Assembly (NCBI GenBank): GCA_002118135.1
Contig: BDIU01000176.1
Coordinates: forward strand, 124,001-188,000
Source of the DNA: Trebouxia sp. TZW2008
Lineage: Eukaryota > Chlorophyta > Trebouxiophyceae > Trebouxiales > Trebouxiaceae
Reading direction: 5' to 3'
Length of the DNA: 64,000 nucleotides
The position numbers were made by a program, and so were the translations under genes. Below are positions 23,301 through 33,305 of the stretch, piece after piece; positions within the stretch are counted from its first letter, which is position 1, and every line of letters begins with the position of its first letter. The notes under the pieces were generated by a model. The model saw only the letters and a list, made by a program, of their open reading frames with translations, was not told the origin of the DNA and ran no database searches.

Positions 23301-24700
23301 TATTGCCTCAGGCACAAGCTGAACATGCGCAAGTGCTGAGGCTGCTCTGTCTCTGGCTCAACTTTGTTGAGCCTCAAGGAGCTTCTCAATGAGCTTCTCA
23401 GGGAACTTCCCAGAGAACCTCTCAGAGTGCTCCTCAGAGTCTGCAACACCTTTCTGAGTCAGCTTGCACCCTTGTGATGCAACAGCTGTGTGTCACGACA
23501 GCCTTCTGAAGTGATTTCTTGGAATAACATCTGCTTGTCTCACCAAGAAAGTCGTTACTACATCAGGTTGTCACTACTCAGAAGTACCATTGCGGTCAGA
23601 ATGACGTGCTTGATTCCCACTTCCATTATTAATACCTCAAAATGTCACTGCATCGAGAGTCACTAGAACAAGGAAGAAAAGTAGGAAGAGGTCAAGCTTT
23701 TGACCATTCATGGCATTCAGTGTTACAGTATGAACATCACTGCTTTGCATCGACATAACATAGCTTTTCAGCATTTGGGATGTGCAGCATGAGTTTGGCA
23801 AAGGTGGACAAGCTGAGGACATTCTTAGAGGATTCACACCAAGCAGGAACCATCCAGGCATTGATCAATGTATGGGGACCTTCATAGAGGATTCACAGTA
23901 AGCAGGAACCAGCCAGACGTTGATCAGTGTAGGTTGAGAAGGTTGATCATTGATGGTGTGCCGCAGCCCGACAGGGAGGTGTCTTGCAGTGTGGGCTAAG
24001 CAGAGTTAAACCATGCAACAAAAGATGTGCAGAGAAGCTATTCAGAGTAGCATGTTGCAGCAAACAACATGGTGTGACAGGGTCCTGATGAAAAATGTTC
24101 AGAGCATCTGAGCCTGCCTTGAGAGTACTCTGTGCCCAAGACTGCTCTGAGTTGATGACACGCTTGTGAACCTTGACAACCTGTGCCTTGCCACGTGCCA
24201 TCTGCAAGGTGTCAAGGTGCATTGACCTAGCCTGGCACAAGAGCTTAAAGAAAAAGCTCATTATATGCTATAGGCATGATTTAGCGTTTAGTGAAGCCTG
24301 ACTCAAATGCAACCACTGGTAAAGCTGGTGAATGAGGTCAGTATACATTGAGCAGGTGCTGCATTGCTGACGTGATTGCAAAAGCAGATGCAGGGAGAAA
24401 CCCATGGTGTCATCTGAAATAAAAACTGCTCTGGAGTATGCTTAGTTTCAGCTTTAGCTCTTTAGGGAATCTCAATATTGATGACATGCATGCTGCAGAA
24501 GGCAAGATGCAGTTAGGTGCACATACCTTGACATGTACATATTTTGCTTGCTCCAAGCAGCACTGGTACATGAACAAAACCTGGAGTTGCGGAAAGCATT
24601 GACATGCCAACCAGAAGCACCCTCCAGAGCAAATAAGCAATATTGCATACAGAGTCTTCCAGCGCATGCCAGTTTGGTAGCCAGTGAACTCATGTTCAGC
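11317..24700 (-). CDS. P5B-type (ATP13A-like) P-type ATPase, first exon not identified
   Basis: P5B ATPases are endolysosomal pumps; some export polyamines. Exons, in order: M1 with FTGYQTGMRW (24700-24527); RQYVYSSKQSTF (to 23194); a YGN segment near 22400; M2 plus actuator domain (21656-21354) with LVPGDV and NEAMLSGE; STIYAGTMVQQ (20755-20659); AVRTGLNTGLGAMVR (about 20500-20367); M4 with APPGLPA (about 20050-19865); phosphorylation site CFDKTGTLT (about 19395-19293); LTWVSKTMIVGDDLD (about 18720-18500); FLKGSPDSI (about 18010-17800); LTNPIDTDSKNVI (about 17110-16918); MITGDH and VFARMQPWHKGQVV (16519 to about 15440); CGDGINDIAAL (about 13968-13815); IIREGKVV (about 13690); then M5-M10, ending LLARFA and TAA at 11317. 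All catalytic motifs are present. P5B rather than P5A is inferred from the N-terminal exon and RLRKQGI. PPGLP replaces the usual PPALP. A low-complexity Ala/Ser insert enlarges the 16.5-kb exon. Some junctions are unresolved. Confidence 0.85.
12228..12500 (-). repeat. Duplicated M7-region exon start
   Basis: The intact exon start (VAPWIHMSPHRPPSRISS, about 12325-12270) has a decayed copy upstream in transcription (VAPWVHMSALPGIWPQQLS, about 12490-12430). Confidence 0.65.
13815..14880 (-). repeat. Six-copy array of the CGDGIND exon
   Basis: Copies of the exon encoding the hinge motif CGDGINDIAAL recur, with a landmark (ccctgga, ccttgaa in the outermost copy) at 13954, 14133, 14316, 14499, 14682 and about 14860. 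Spacing is about 179, 183, 183, 183 and 178 bp. The lowest-coordinate copy, last in transcription, runs on through STRRKSVAGK and is taken as functional. The others end at STYA-like sequence and re-enter intron sequence before the next TCCAG acceptor. Confidence 0.92.
15925..16330 (-). repeat. Low-complexity Ser/Ala/Asp-rich coding repeat inside the P5B ATPase
   Basis: Imperfect repeats of gaagcagctgctga-type sequence encode ADSRAASAAASAAAS-like units on the minus strand. They lie between the MITGDH and VFARM motifs. The frame stays open for about 370 codons across the whole exon. Confidence 0.8.
16545..16985 (-). repeat. Copies of the MITGDH exon start and of the NPIDTDSKNVI exon end
   Basis: Positions 16620-16545 encode a decayed relative (NTAIAVIEDMGMFTAETD) of the real NTAVAVAKDVGMFTPETD stretch. 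Separately, the 3' part of the preceding exon (real copy about 16985-16918) is repeated at about 16850-16796 and 16720-16674. Both extra copies are downstream of the real one and truncated. Confidence 0.75.
17035..17770 (-). repeat. Four copies of the VQDSYGDHSFRLLALAV exon start
   Basis: The landmark gtatatcc or a variant lies at 17041, 17202, 17393 and 17681. The copy at 17041-17110 is contiguous with the rest of the exon. The other three are upstream in transcription and truncated, with the exon start largely preserved. Confidence 0.85.
18305..19215 (-). repeat. N-domain exon array, about five partial copies
   Basis: Copies of the segment HGMVEVHRGKFKPLQ then YWSSHLKQAVAVC begin near 19215, 19050, 18890 and 18720. 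The last continues into the real LTWVSKTMIVGDDLD exon. A 3'-side copy (LTWVSKHMIAGIDSN) lies at about 18420-18305. Landmark spacing is about 215, 159 and 178 bp. Confidence 0.85.
19386..19530 (-). repeat. Two intron-side copies next to the phosphorylation exon
   Basis: The segment around ttacacagcagcat (about 19490-19530) repeats as atcacacagcagcat at about 19402-19430, about 100 bp away, abutting the 5' side of the DKTGTLT exon. Confidence 0.6.
19740..19945 (-). repeat. Two copies of the M4 exon 3' end
   Basis: The stretch acctgcgtgaagcagcaccg occurs at 19741 and 19862, about 120 bp apart. Each is followed by sequence encoding the LDTVVHA region. Only the 19862 copy is joined to the complete M4 exon with APPGLPA; the other has lost that motif. 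Confidence 0.85.
20860..21440 (-). repeat. Four copies of the NEAMLSGE exon segment
   Basis: Variants of AVCDMVLLRGNCLVNEAMLS occur at about 21425-21354 (intact, joined to M2), 21250-21180, 21085-21010 and 20905-20860. The copies follow the real exon in transcription and each keeps a GGAGAG then GTGAC or GTAAC donor-like end except the last. Confidence 0.85.
21530..22200 (-). repeat. Four to five copies of the M2 exon start
   Basis: Variants of VYSLIIVLFTWANTID occur at about 22200, 22110-22020, 21960-21890, 21790-21720 and 21656-21590. The last is contiguous with the actuator domain. The others carry frameshifts or stops. Confidence 0.85.
22830..23005 (+). mobile_element. MITE copy 2, decayed, in a P5B ATPase intron
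   Basis: This 176-bp stretch aligns along its whole length with the MITE at 54610-54783, including cgactgc near the start, accaagaa, and cattg at the end. The terminal inverted repeats have diverged. Orientation is given relative to the 54610 copy. Confidence 0.65.
22995..23340 (-). repeat. Two copies of the RQYVYSSKQSTF exon
   Basis: Both copies (about 23335-23190 and 23130-22995) read through QIGKALHALQLI. The first, in transcription, has YVYSSKQSTFVVVPAM and the second YLYSSELETFVVVPAM. Both have GTATGC- or GTATAC-like donors, so both could be spliced. Confidence 0.8.
23505..23690 (+). mobile_element. MITE copy 3, decayed, in a P5B ATPase intron
   Basis: It aligns with the 54610 and 22830 elements: caccaagaa, tactacatc, cactactcagaag, attcccactt and cactgcatcgag occur in the same order. 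Its ends are too worn to define precisely. Confidence 0.5.
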
Positions 24701-24794
24701 CTGCAGACAGGACAGTGCTCAAACAAACAGGATCTTGGTCAAGACCATGCGCTATGCTGCACAGGATGCTGGCAGCTCTGATGCCGGCAACATT

Positions 24795-24845
24795 GTATAT
24801 AATCAGGCGTTTTGCCTGTAACATCAGGCGTTTTGCCAGTAACAT
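24795..24845. repeat. Short tandem repeat (2.3 units of ~22 bp)
   Basis: The unit atcaggcgttttgccagtaac is repeated twice in near-identical form, followed by a partial third start. Confidence 0.7.
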
Positions 24846-24846
24846 A

Positions 24847-24926
24847 GCGGGTGGCACAACTTTCTTAGGCTACATGCCTTATGCTTGTGAGTTGTGCCTG
24901 AAGCCTGTGAGGTTCGATCCCAGTCC
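24847..24926 (+). other. tRNA-like sequence with a Pol III B-box, possible SINE or tRNA relic
   Basis: ggttcgatccc at 24911-24921 matches the Pol III B-box. About 50 bases upstream tggcacaac is weakly A-box-like. The T-arm bases flanking the loop do not pair, so a functional tRNA is unlikely. Confidence 0.25.
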
Positions 24927-26334
24927 AGTCTAGTCTGCATGTGCTATCCTGGCACATACCCTGTGTCTGCTTTGTTTGCTGTTGGGTGTATGCACGAGTC
25001 CAAGGTGATCCTAGAGTGTGGAGGAACAGCCAGATGATGTTTCACTTTGACCAGCATCGACTGGGTGCCGTCATCTGAAGACTCCGTCTGTCATTGGTGC
25101 TTGTGCAACACCGCACAGATTGTGCCTACTCGATGTGAGACGGCCGGCCTGTGCTCACGAGCAGCATGCAGGCACTTCGCAACCTTGATCAGTGCGTCAA
25201 TGAGGAGCCCATATCATTTCAGCAGCGACATGTTGGCGTCATGATGGCTTGCGGTTCGTGTCTTGACATCTGGTCTGCAGCACAGCGTCCATCAATTCGC
25301 TGTGGAGGAATGCAAAGAAAGAAGGTGTGGTTGCTTTGCCAGTGTCATGCATGGATCAATACATGAACTACCCAACATTTTTGTTTTGCCTTTGTGCTTA
25401 GTGAAAAAAGCAAATTAGTCCCAGCATTGCCTTGTCTGAGAGCAAATGTGATCTTAGGTCAGCTACACAATTACTGGCAGCCTAGCCGAGCACTAATTCA
25501 TACATTGAAAGGTTATGGCTGGTGAGCACCAGTGTGGACTGCTGGCACTGAGCAGTTTTCAGTGCAAACTACATGCATGCTGCCAGATTGATGCTATGAA
25601 AGACATGACCTGCAGCTGAGCATGCCATTCCTGCTGTAGGATAAGAATACCTAGTATCCTGGTTTTGCAACAGTCCACTGTGACAGGATATGCGTCATGC
25701 GCCCTTTGACTCAAGCGAAGCAGAAGCTGTTGTTTGCAATCTTGTCTCAAGCTACAGCAGTCAGTACTACACAGATCATTGACGATGTTAGACTTTTGAC
25801 TCACTTAGTGCTTCAGCCTGCTTGTCAATGGGACAGGCGCGACCAGCTTGTAGAGTACCGTTGAAGACTATTTGAAGCATCAGGTTCTCTACGAGTAGCA
25901 GATGATATGGTGTAAGAATGAGCAAGCCTGTCTGTGATCAATGCCTGACCTACACGAAAGCAAACAAGCACGACTGCAAGTGACTGCAAGCCACTGCTGC
26001 TGTGACTGCTTGTCAACCAACACAAACAGCCAACAAGGTGAAATAGCAGGTCTAGAATGTGAGCCATTCATGCAGATTACAGGCTTCCCGCTCTGCCTAC
26101 TCGCCTATACGTTGCTGACTTCATAATTTTCACCGCGCCCAGCACTTGCTCAAGATCTTGTAGCCGTTGGAGTAGCATGCACCACACCACAATTCTGCAA
26201 ATAGCTCAAATTCTAAAAGATCTTCCTTGTGCTTGGAGCTTGACCAAGGGTGTTTCATCAATGCCTATTGGCCGCTGAATTGCTATGTTCATGCTTCCGC
26301 CTTGCTGAGAGCATTGCTATGTCCTTGGCATCAC

Positions 26335-26610
26335 GTGGACTCATGCTACCCGAGACGATGTTGGGCTGAGTAGATCCATCTGTTCCACATAACGACAGAG
26401 CCTAAGTATCTGAAATCGAGCACAAGCTTCATGACTCCTGTCGCTTGCCTAGGACGGTGTCCATGTGTTGGGCATGTTGCTTCATACGCGCCACACAACA
26501 AATGAGCCAATGCATTTGACTCTTTACTTTGGTTTCATGCTTCCTGAGGCTTGCCTAGGACGATGTTGTGTCCGTTGACCCATAAGCGCCACACAACAAA
26601 GGAACTCAAA
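26335..26610 (-). repeat. Three copies of the SLC17 gene's 3' end
   Basis: The terminal coding stretch (real copy about 26605-26530, with tgtgtggcgc and gtcctaggcaagc) is repeated past the stop codon at about 26510-26430 and, more worn, at 26400-26337. Confidence 0.75.
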
Positions 26611-29600
26611 TAGCCTGCGCTGATCAGCGCAAATACTGCAGAATAGCCCCACCGCGACGCGGCTATGTTGCCTGTCAAGATATTTCCTGCAATGCCCACC
26701 ATTGTGCCGCATGTGTTGGTGATACCCAGTAGTTTGCCTGCATCTTGAGGCGCCACATCCTGCAGTGACATTGTGTTCTGTTATGATATCAACCAGACAG
26801 TTGCATGGGTAAACACATTTGCAAACCGGCAAAAGGACTATTGGGCGATTGTTGGTGCTCAGTAGCTTGCCTGCATCTTAATGTGCAACGTCCTGCAAAA
26901 ATACTATTCTTTGTATTGGCTTGATAACAGATGCGTGGATGCATGGGCAGCCACAGTTTTGGAATTACAGAAAGGGGCAATCCATGCCCAACAGGATGGT
27001 CCTCAGGTGCCGCATCCTGCAGTAACGTTTGTTTCAAAGTGAAGCTGACATCAGATGGACGGATGGCTGGCAGAACAGATGCCTTGACTAAGTGATGGAC
27101 TGGCCTATGCATTGAGTGATGGGCTGGCCAGCCACAGTCAGTCACCACTGCTAAGGCCAATCAAGAGTCAATTTCAGATCTTTGCAGCTTTGCCATGGTG
27201 CCAACATGCATCAGATGCAGATGTAGCAGATGCAGCAGGGTTGTGTTTCAATGTGACAGCCAAAAAATGAGAACCAAGCACTGCATTCTAATTGCAGCGG
27301 TACTTGTCAGTAATGACAACTTGGTGTAGTGAATATTGCCTTGGTAAACAATGCAGTGATTCCATCAAAAATTAGCTGTACATGCACAAAGACAAAATGG
27401 CTTAACTGAACATATGCCTGAAAGCCAGCATGACAGAATGCCTGCATCATGATGCAAGGTTGTCATCGAAACAACAGCATGAAAGCGTTACCTGAACATA
27501 CGCATGGAAGCCAGCATAACAGAAGGCCTGGAGTGACAACGTGCTAGTCAGGCAGAGCACTGCCACTGCAACACTATTGCTTTGAGGCCCAACCAGTAGA
27601 GGCACTAAGCTCAAGGCGGGCCCTGCACAAAACAAAGCAACATTGGGAACTGGTAAAACAAATGGCAAAGGTGGCCCCACTCACAGCACATCAGAGCTGT
27701 TCACACTGAACACCCTGTGAGCTTGCACCCAAGTCAAAGCAGGCCCTGCACACAACAGATCAAAGGCAAATATTCAATCAGCATGCAATTCTTAGAAGCA
27801 TCAAGTCCAATGCAGACCCTGCAAACAAGTAGTGAACTGTGACCAAATCCACAGGCATGCAATGTTTGCAACAGAGGCACCAACCTCAAAGAATGCCCTG
27901 CAGACATCAGGTGTGTGGAGTGAGGACCTGGTTGACATGCAAAAGGCAAACGTGAGCTGCATGCACAACAGTCTTACTTGAAACTCTTGTGACCCTACAC
28001 ACACCAGACAAGTGGTGAAAAGCCAGAAGGCGTGCAAAAGCTGAAGCGAGCTGTAATCACAGAGCTGCATGCGTAGACTTTCAATCAAACTCCAAATGCA
28101 CCAGTGCATCTGCAAGTCACATAAAGACAGCACATGGGCCATACAATGTAGTACATGACTCATAAGACCCTGTCGGGGAATGGCCTGTACAAGTGAGTGA
28201 GAAGGACTGCTTACTCTCTGCTTGCAACAGTCAGCTTGATCGGTGATTCACTGAATGCAACATATGCTTATGGCTCCAACTTGCATGTCACAGCTATTGT
28301 TGTCACATTGAGCAGCCATGTGCACACTCGACTGATTTGATTGCAGTAAATGCCAGAAGCAAGGCAAGCAGTTGATGGCATGATGTCCATCGCCTTGATC
28401 ACCTATTGTGGCAATGTCTTGACAAAATGAGCGGACATGCAAAGCGTCCCACCCGCGCTGATCTCTAAGATAATTAGCTAGTTTCCCGGCTGCCACTGCT
28501 GCAATGGCTGTTCCCTGAAATGCAAGACAGACAAGGATTCAGTAATGCCCCAGCATTCAGATGCATTGTACTCCAAACTGCCGTATGCAAGTTGCAAGGA
28601 AACACACTCAAATAGCTATGCTGATCTCGGAGATGATTGCCTACTTTCATGAGGTGTGCTCGGTCAGGTTCATATTGGAGCAATCAAATCACTCGCACCA
28701 GTTAGCTACTTTGCCACTGCTGACGACAACACAATGAAAATTGCAATGCCCTGGAATGCAGTTTTGCCAAGCTACAAACTACATGAGGCAAGTCAAGAGA
28801 ACCTGACTGAACACCTGTCACGGATTGGCTGTACTCTGAACCACACCAGACATTGTGAAGTCAGCAGTGTAAAACTGCATGGCATGTTGCATCTGTGTTT
28901 ACTTGTGTCATGGTTACTCTGCAATGCCATCTTCCTTAAGTGTAGTGTACACTTGACGCTTAGGGTACGCATAGGGTTTTGAAAATCGGTTTTACTAATT
29001 TGTTTAGTGCTTTTATATGAGGCCCACCCTTTAGGGTCTAGAGGCGCGGTTGTAGGGTTTAGGGTTTTAGAGAAGAGTACACTTTATTTAAGGAAGACCC
29101 AATTTTATAGGGCACGACAGTTATAACTGCATATGATAATAACTCTGTTGATGGTCCCTGACTGAGTACTGGGATTTAGTCAGCAGGGTCCTTAGCATTT
29201 GGTAAATGGGGTAATGTGCTCATCGCCCAAGGGAGAGCACTGCGCAGGCCAACAGCGCTGGGGTCATGCATGCCCAACGCAGTGAAAAAATCTGACTCTG
29301 CAAATCATTCTCACTTGGCTGTACACCAAGAGGCAGCCGTCAGGGCGATGGCGCCCTACACATGATGTGGACAAAAGCTCAGCAGGACTCACCACCCAGG
29401 GACGAGCACTAAGCAGGCCTACAGCGTTGAGGTCATGCATGCCCTAGCTAGTCAGTTGGATAGGTACAGGGATACAGCTTCAAGGTCAACATCTGCAGGT
29501 CATAGTGAGCTGTGCACTAGGTGACAGCTGTTGGGTTCATGATGCCCGACAAATGATGTAGGCAGAAGCTCAGGAGGACTCACCACCCAGGGGAGGGCAC

Positions 29601-30458
29601 TGAGCAGGCCAACAGTGCTGAGGTCATGCAAGCCCAGGCTGGTCAGATAGGTGGGTATCCAGCTCTGTAAGATGAAGAAACCCCATCCAATCACACTGTG
29701 CACCCAGCACAGCGCCAGAATGTGGATGGTGTTGCCAGTTTTGCTATGCTGTTCTCGGCCTATCCCTACAACAATGCCCCAGTGAATAACGCCAGAAGGG
29801 TGCCAATTATTGCCTAGTTCTGCAAATTTGTGCATGGTTTTGCCAGCTTGACTATGCTGCTTGTCCCCCTACAGCTGCAACAGAGCAAGAACAGGTTTGA
29901 GTGCATCCTGTGCTGCAAGGCTGATTGTCAGGGTCAGTAGCATCAGCATCATTGCTAGTGCGTGCAAACATATGCAACATCATCAACAATCACTTGCTGG
30001 TGCATGCATACGTAACACAGTGCCAGAATGTCAATGGTGTCGCCAGTCTTACCATCCTGTTTGCACCCAACCCTTGCAAAAGGGCAAAACTCGACATCAT
30101 TGGCAGCATTCTGATCATCGACATGTTTGCTAAAGCATGCAGCGCCATAACGTGGGCCTGTGCCACCAAGGAAGGAGAGGACACCGTGTGCGCACAAGCA
30201 AGCAAGCAACAGAGCCATCAAGAGAATGAACATATGTGTCAAGCAGCCACCGCATGCATGTAGTACATGCCTACATCAGCTATCCGTGAGCTATCGCTTC
30301 TGAGCTTATGCAGCATACCTAAAACAGTGCTGGCATCTGCACTCAGGGTCTGGGTGCCGCCTCCACGGCCCCCTCCCCTGTCAGAGGGTCTGTACCTGCT
30401 ACTACCACCACTGCTACGAATGCCGTAGCTAACGCTGCTTTGCCTACTGCTACTGCTA

Positions 30459-30489
<31 letters not shown>

Positions 30490-32725
30490 GCTGGTGTGAA
30501 GGGCTGGTTGATGATTGCATGCTTGACTGGGTTAGCTTGATGTTGGCTGCAGAATAGGGGGCAGCAGAGGGTGGGGGTAGGAAAAGCCAACACCCCCCCT
30601 GCAGGTGCGAAAGCTCATGTCACCTCTGGACATTGATTGATTGATTTGACACCAGTGCCCACGCAAATGCAAGGTAGGTAACAGGTTTGCCTCACCCCCT
30701 TCCTATAGGCCACACATTCAGGCTTTATTTTGGCACCTGAGATCACTGCCAGACATATTCCATGGATTGTTTCACAAAACGATCAATTTGCAAAGGTTGA
30801 GCTCATTGTTCCAATGTTGCTGCTTCAGATATGTCCTGGCTGAGCAAGCCAAAATTCACCTTGCTGGATGCCTGAAGGGAAACAAGATTGTATACTGCTC
30901 GTGTGAGGCCTCATCTGCTGTCAAAAAGGTATGGTGTTGATCTTTGTTTGAACCACATGCCCACGTGGTGACAGTCAACAGGCAGGCAGGCAGGCATATT
31001 GATGCAGATCTACTGCACACAGAACGCTTCCAAGCACAGTGAGTGGACTGATGGATCAGCTAATGAATCAGCGTGTCTACAGCAGCGCACCGTCAGACAG
31101 ACAGACAAACAAGACTGTGCGTACCGCCCACAAGATGCCTACACCAGCGAAGAAGATGAAGCAGGCAGGCCAGCCCCCGAGCAGTTGGGCTAAAGGGGGG
31201 GTGGCCATCAGGCCCAATACGGTGCCTGAGCTGGAAGCAGCATAGATAATGGAGAGGGCCTTGCCCCTGTTTGATGGAGCAACCCATCTGCAGCCCGATC
31301 AGAGAAGTTTAGCAGCAGAAGCTGACATTAAGGCCGCGCAGCTTCGTACCACATCACATTGTTTGTAGTTGAGACATGCCTTCACGCAGGCATTTGGCAA
31401 TACTGCTCATATCTGTGACTAATAGGTAGCTATTTCCTTTCTCAATTGGCTGCTGTGTTGACTTCTGTCATGGCTCACATGCAACCCATGCAAATCCAAA
31501 CAACTGTTTGACACCCAAGTGGTGGTTTATGCATAGATCAAAGAATAGTACCTGGCAGCAGTAGCAGAGACAGATGGCATCATGCATGACTGGGCAAGAC
31601 CCAGGGCCGCCCTCATACCCACCAGGGTCAGCAGGGGTTGGCTGCTGTAGCGAGCCAAAGGGTTCAAGCCAGTAAAGGAAGACCAACAGGCCAGCCCTGT
31701 CAACAGCACATGGACCCCGCCAAAACGGTCTGCAACAACACCGGCCGGAATCTGCAGTTGCCAGCCCATGTGCTGGTGTGATCATGTGCCTGCCCATGTA
31801 GTTGGTGCATTGTAACAGCACTCAATCATGAGTCTATTCTATTGGACAACCAGTCACACAGCAGGGACGTGAGGAGCAAGCATGCGCAGTATGACAAACA
31901 GATTGCATCAGGTGCATCTGTGTCTGATGGGGTTGCACGACTGTAATGCAACTGCCAAACTTGTGTTTGTGCCACTTTTGCGGTTGACAATGACCCTTGT
32001 CGACAGCTTGCAGTCATCATCTGTGGGAAGGTAGTCTGCAAATTGATGCATGAATGCTTCCAAGAGAGATCAAGGAGGCAAAAGTGGTTACCTGGCCAAG
32101 CAGATAGCCGAATAGGGCAGCAGACTGAAGCAGTCCCATATCAGGCAGAGTCATGTTGAATTCAGCCTGCATCGCAAGAGCTTTAGCTCAAATGCTGCTT
32201 CAAACAGGCGTAGCTTAATTGCTGCCAAGGATCAGCCATGCTTACCGCGAAGGGCACTGCCAGCACTGAAAATGTGACTCTGTGCACGGCTGCCATGATC
32301 ATTGCACCAGACGTCACCGCAATGACCTGCAGGAAATGAAAATTTGGCATACCTAGGTCTGAAGCGACATCGACGATGTGCACCATGACCACAAGGTTCA
32401 CCTGGTCTGCGCTGACTTGCTTGTGGCCTGCAATTGCCGCAAGCGCTGGCAACAGCCGTCGCCTATGCTTGAGGCGCATAACATGGCTGCTTTGTTTCTG
32501 TCGTGAACGCTCGCATTTGGTGTTGGCCAAGCGTACTGCTTTCGGTACTGTACGCCTTGCATGTGCACGCTGGTCAAGTGCAGAGCTTGCCCTGTGCCTG
32601 CTGGCTGCTCGAGACTGGTTGACTTCCTTGCAAAGCTTTTGTTCTGGTTGCCCATATTGGCGGGAAGGAACTACAGCGGCGTATCCGCCAGAGAGCTGGT
32701 GTTGTCCGATCAGCTGACCGCGCAT
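26535..32725 (-). CDS. SLC17/PHT4-like major facilitator anion transporter, probably plastid-targeted
   Basis: About nine exons, approximate: 32725-32255, 32168-32093, 31752-31552, 31289-31149, 30520-30318, 29735-29592, 28515-28402, 27625-27492 and 26757-26535. The first 110 or so residues are basic and Ser/Ala-rich, fitting a chloroplast transit peptide. Helix 1 contains VHRVTFSVLAVPFA. Family motifs follow: LPDMGLLQSAALFGYLLGQ, IPAGVVADRFGG, NPLARYSSQPLL, RWVAPSNRGKALSIIYA, a polyserine loop, WIPTYLTSLG, VGLLSALPWVV, AAGKLANYLRDQ, GPALSLVPLL and DVAPQDAGKLLGITNT. SLC17/PHT4 members carry phosphate, ascorbate or other anions, with PHT4-type proteins often in plastid envelope or thylakoid. 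Substrate and location are inferences. Several exons are accompanied by decayed copies. It is head to head with the GGT-like gene. Confidence 0.85.
26757..27030 (-). repeat. Three copies of the SLC17 last-exon start
   Basis: The acceptor and exon start encoding DVAPQDAGKLL (about 26760) recurs upstream at about 26895-26830 and 27020-26980. The extra copies contain stops. Confidence 0.7.
27490..27910 (-). repeat. Copies of the GPALSLVPLL exon start
   Basis: Starts resembling gcagggcccgcc lie near 27628 (functional), 27750, 27832 and 27905. The upstream ones lose similarity or frame after 20-60 bases. Confidence 0.6.
28400..28690 (-). repeat. Two copies of the AAGKLANYLRDQ exon
   Basis: The real exon (28515-28402) has an upstream worn relative at about 28665-28555 reading KVGNHLRDQHSY. 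Confidence 0.65.
28955..29073. repeat. Interstitial telomere-like sequence
   Basis: gtagggtttagggttttag at 29052-29070, ctttagggtcta at 29029 and tagggttttg near 28971 resemble plant/algal TTTAGGG and TTTTAGGG telomere units. They lie in an SLC17 intron. Confidence 0.55.
29200..29690 (-). repeat. Three copies of the VGLLSALPWVV exon end
   Basis: The real copy is about 29660-29590 (LHDLSTVGLLSALPWVV). Downstream copies lie at about 29450-29385 (LNAVGLLSARPWVV) and 29280-29215 (PSAVGLRSALPWAM). Their spacing is roughly 190 and 165 bp. Confidence 0.8.
29995..30060 (-). repeat. Decayed copy of the NTIHILALCWVH exon start
   Basis: Minus-strand sequence reads GDTIDILALCYVCM, a relative of GNTIHILALCWVH at about 29740-29700, and lies upstream of it in transcription. 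Confidence 0.6.
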
Positions 32726-33305
32726 GCCTCGCGCTAAAAGCTCGCAAGTTGAATGCGCGCGTCAAGTCGCGACTCAGTCGCAACTTTGAGTCATGTGCTG
32801 CACGGCTACGACCTGAATGTGTCAACTAGGGGTGAACTCGCAGTCGGCAAAAGCATCAAGTCAACGCAGGTGCTCGAGAAGGCCACGGCATAAAAGCAGG
32901 TGGGGAATTTGGGATTTTCGCGGAGCTGAAATTGGGTCAGATTCGTCCCGAGCAAATTCGATCAGTAAACCTCTTCAGGTCCATCACGTCGTGCTTCCGT
33001 GCATGCGCGATCAAGTTTGAACGCGACGGCATTGGTCTGCGACCTTGATAGACCTGTATTCTACTTTCACACAGCAAAGTGTTACAACCATCTCGCACGT
33101 ATCGCATACTTCGTTGAGACCAGTCTGCCGCATCAACCGCAGACAAGCTGTTGCCATCGGTTTGTTGACGACTACCACAGCGCGCGCTCGAACAGCATTC
33201 GGTGAGCATTCGCCTACATTGACTGAAGTTTGCTTCGCGTGGTAGCGCACTCACTGCGCACAATGCACAGATCGCTATTGACGCACGTGCTGGCATGCTC
33301 TGCAC
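32726..33305. promoter_or_regulatory. Divergent intergenic region, SLC17-like and GGT-like genes
   Basis: The 580 bp between two head-to-head start codons must contain both promoters and 5' UTRs. I see no clear TATA box or other named element. Confidence 0.4.

Larger units (their letters stand above)
24701..26334. other. Intergenic region between ATPase 5' end and SLC17 3' copies
   Basis: This 1.6 kb should hold the missing first exon and promoter of the P5B ATPase (minus strand). A minus-strand open stretch around 25110-24975 (QSMLVKVKHHLAVPPHSRI) ends near a GTATGTG donor, but its phase does not match the next exon, so I did not join it. I see no other gene. Confidence 0.4.

Noticed and set aside
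24847..24926. Functional tRNA gene
   Set aside because: The B-box is good but the T stem does not pair and no anticodon arm is evident.
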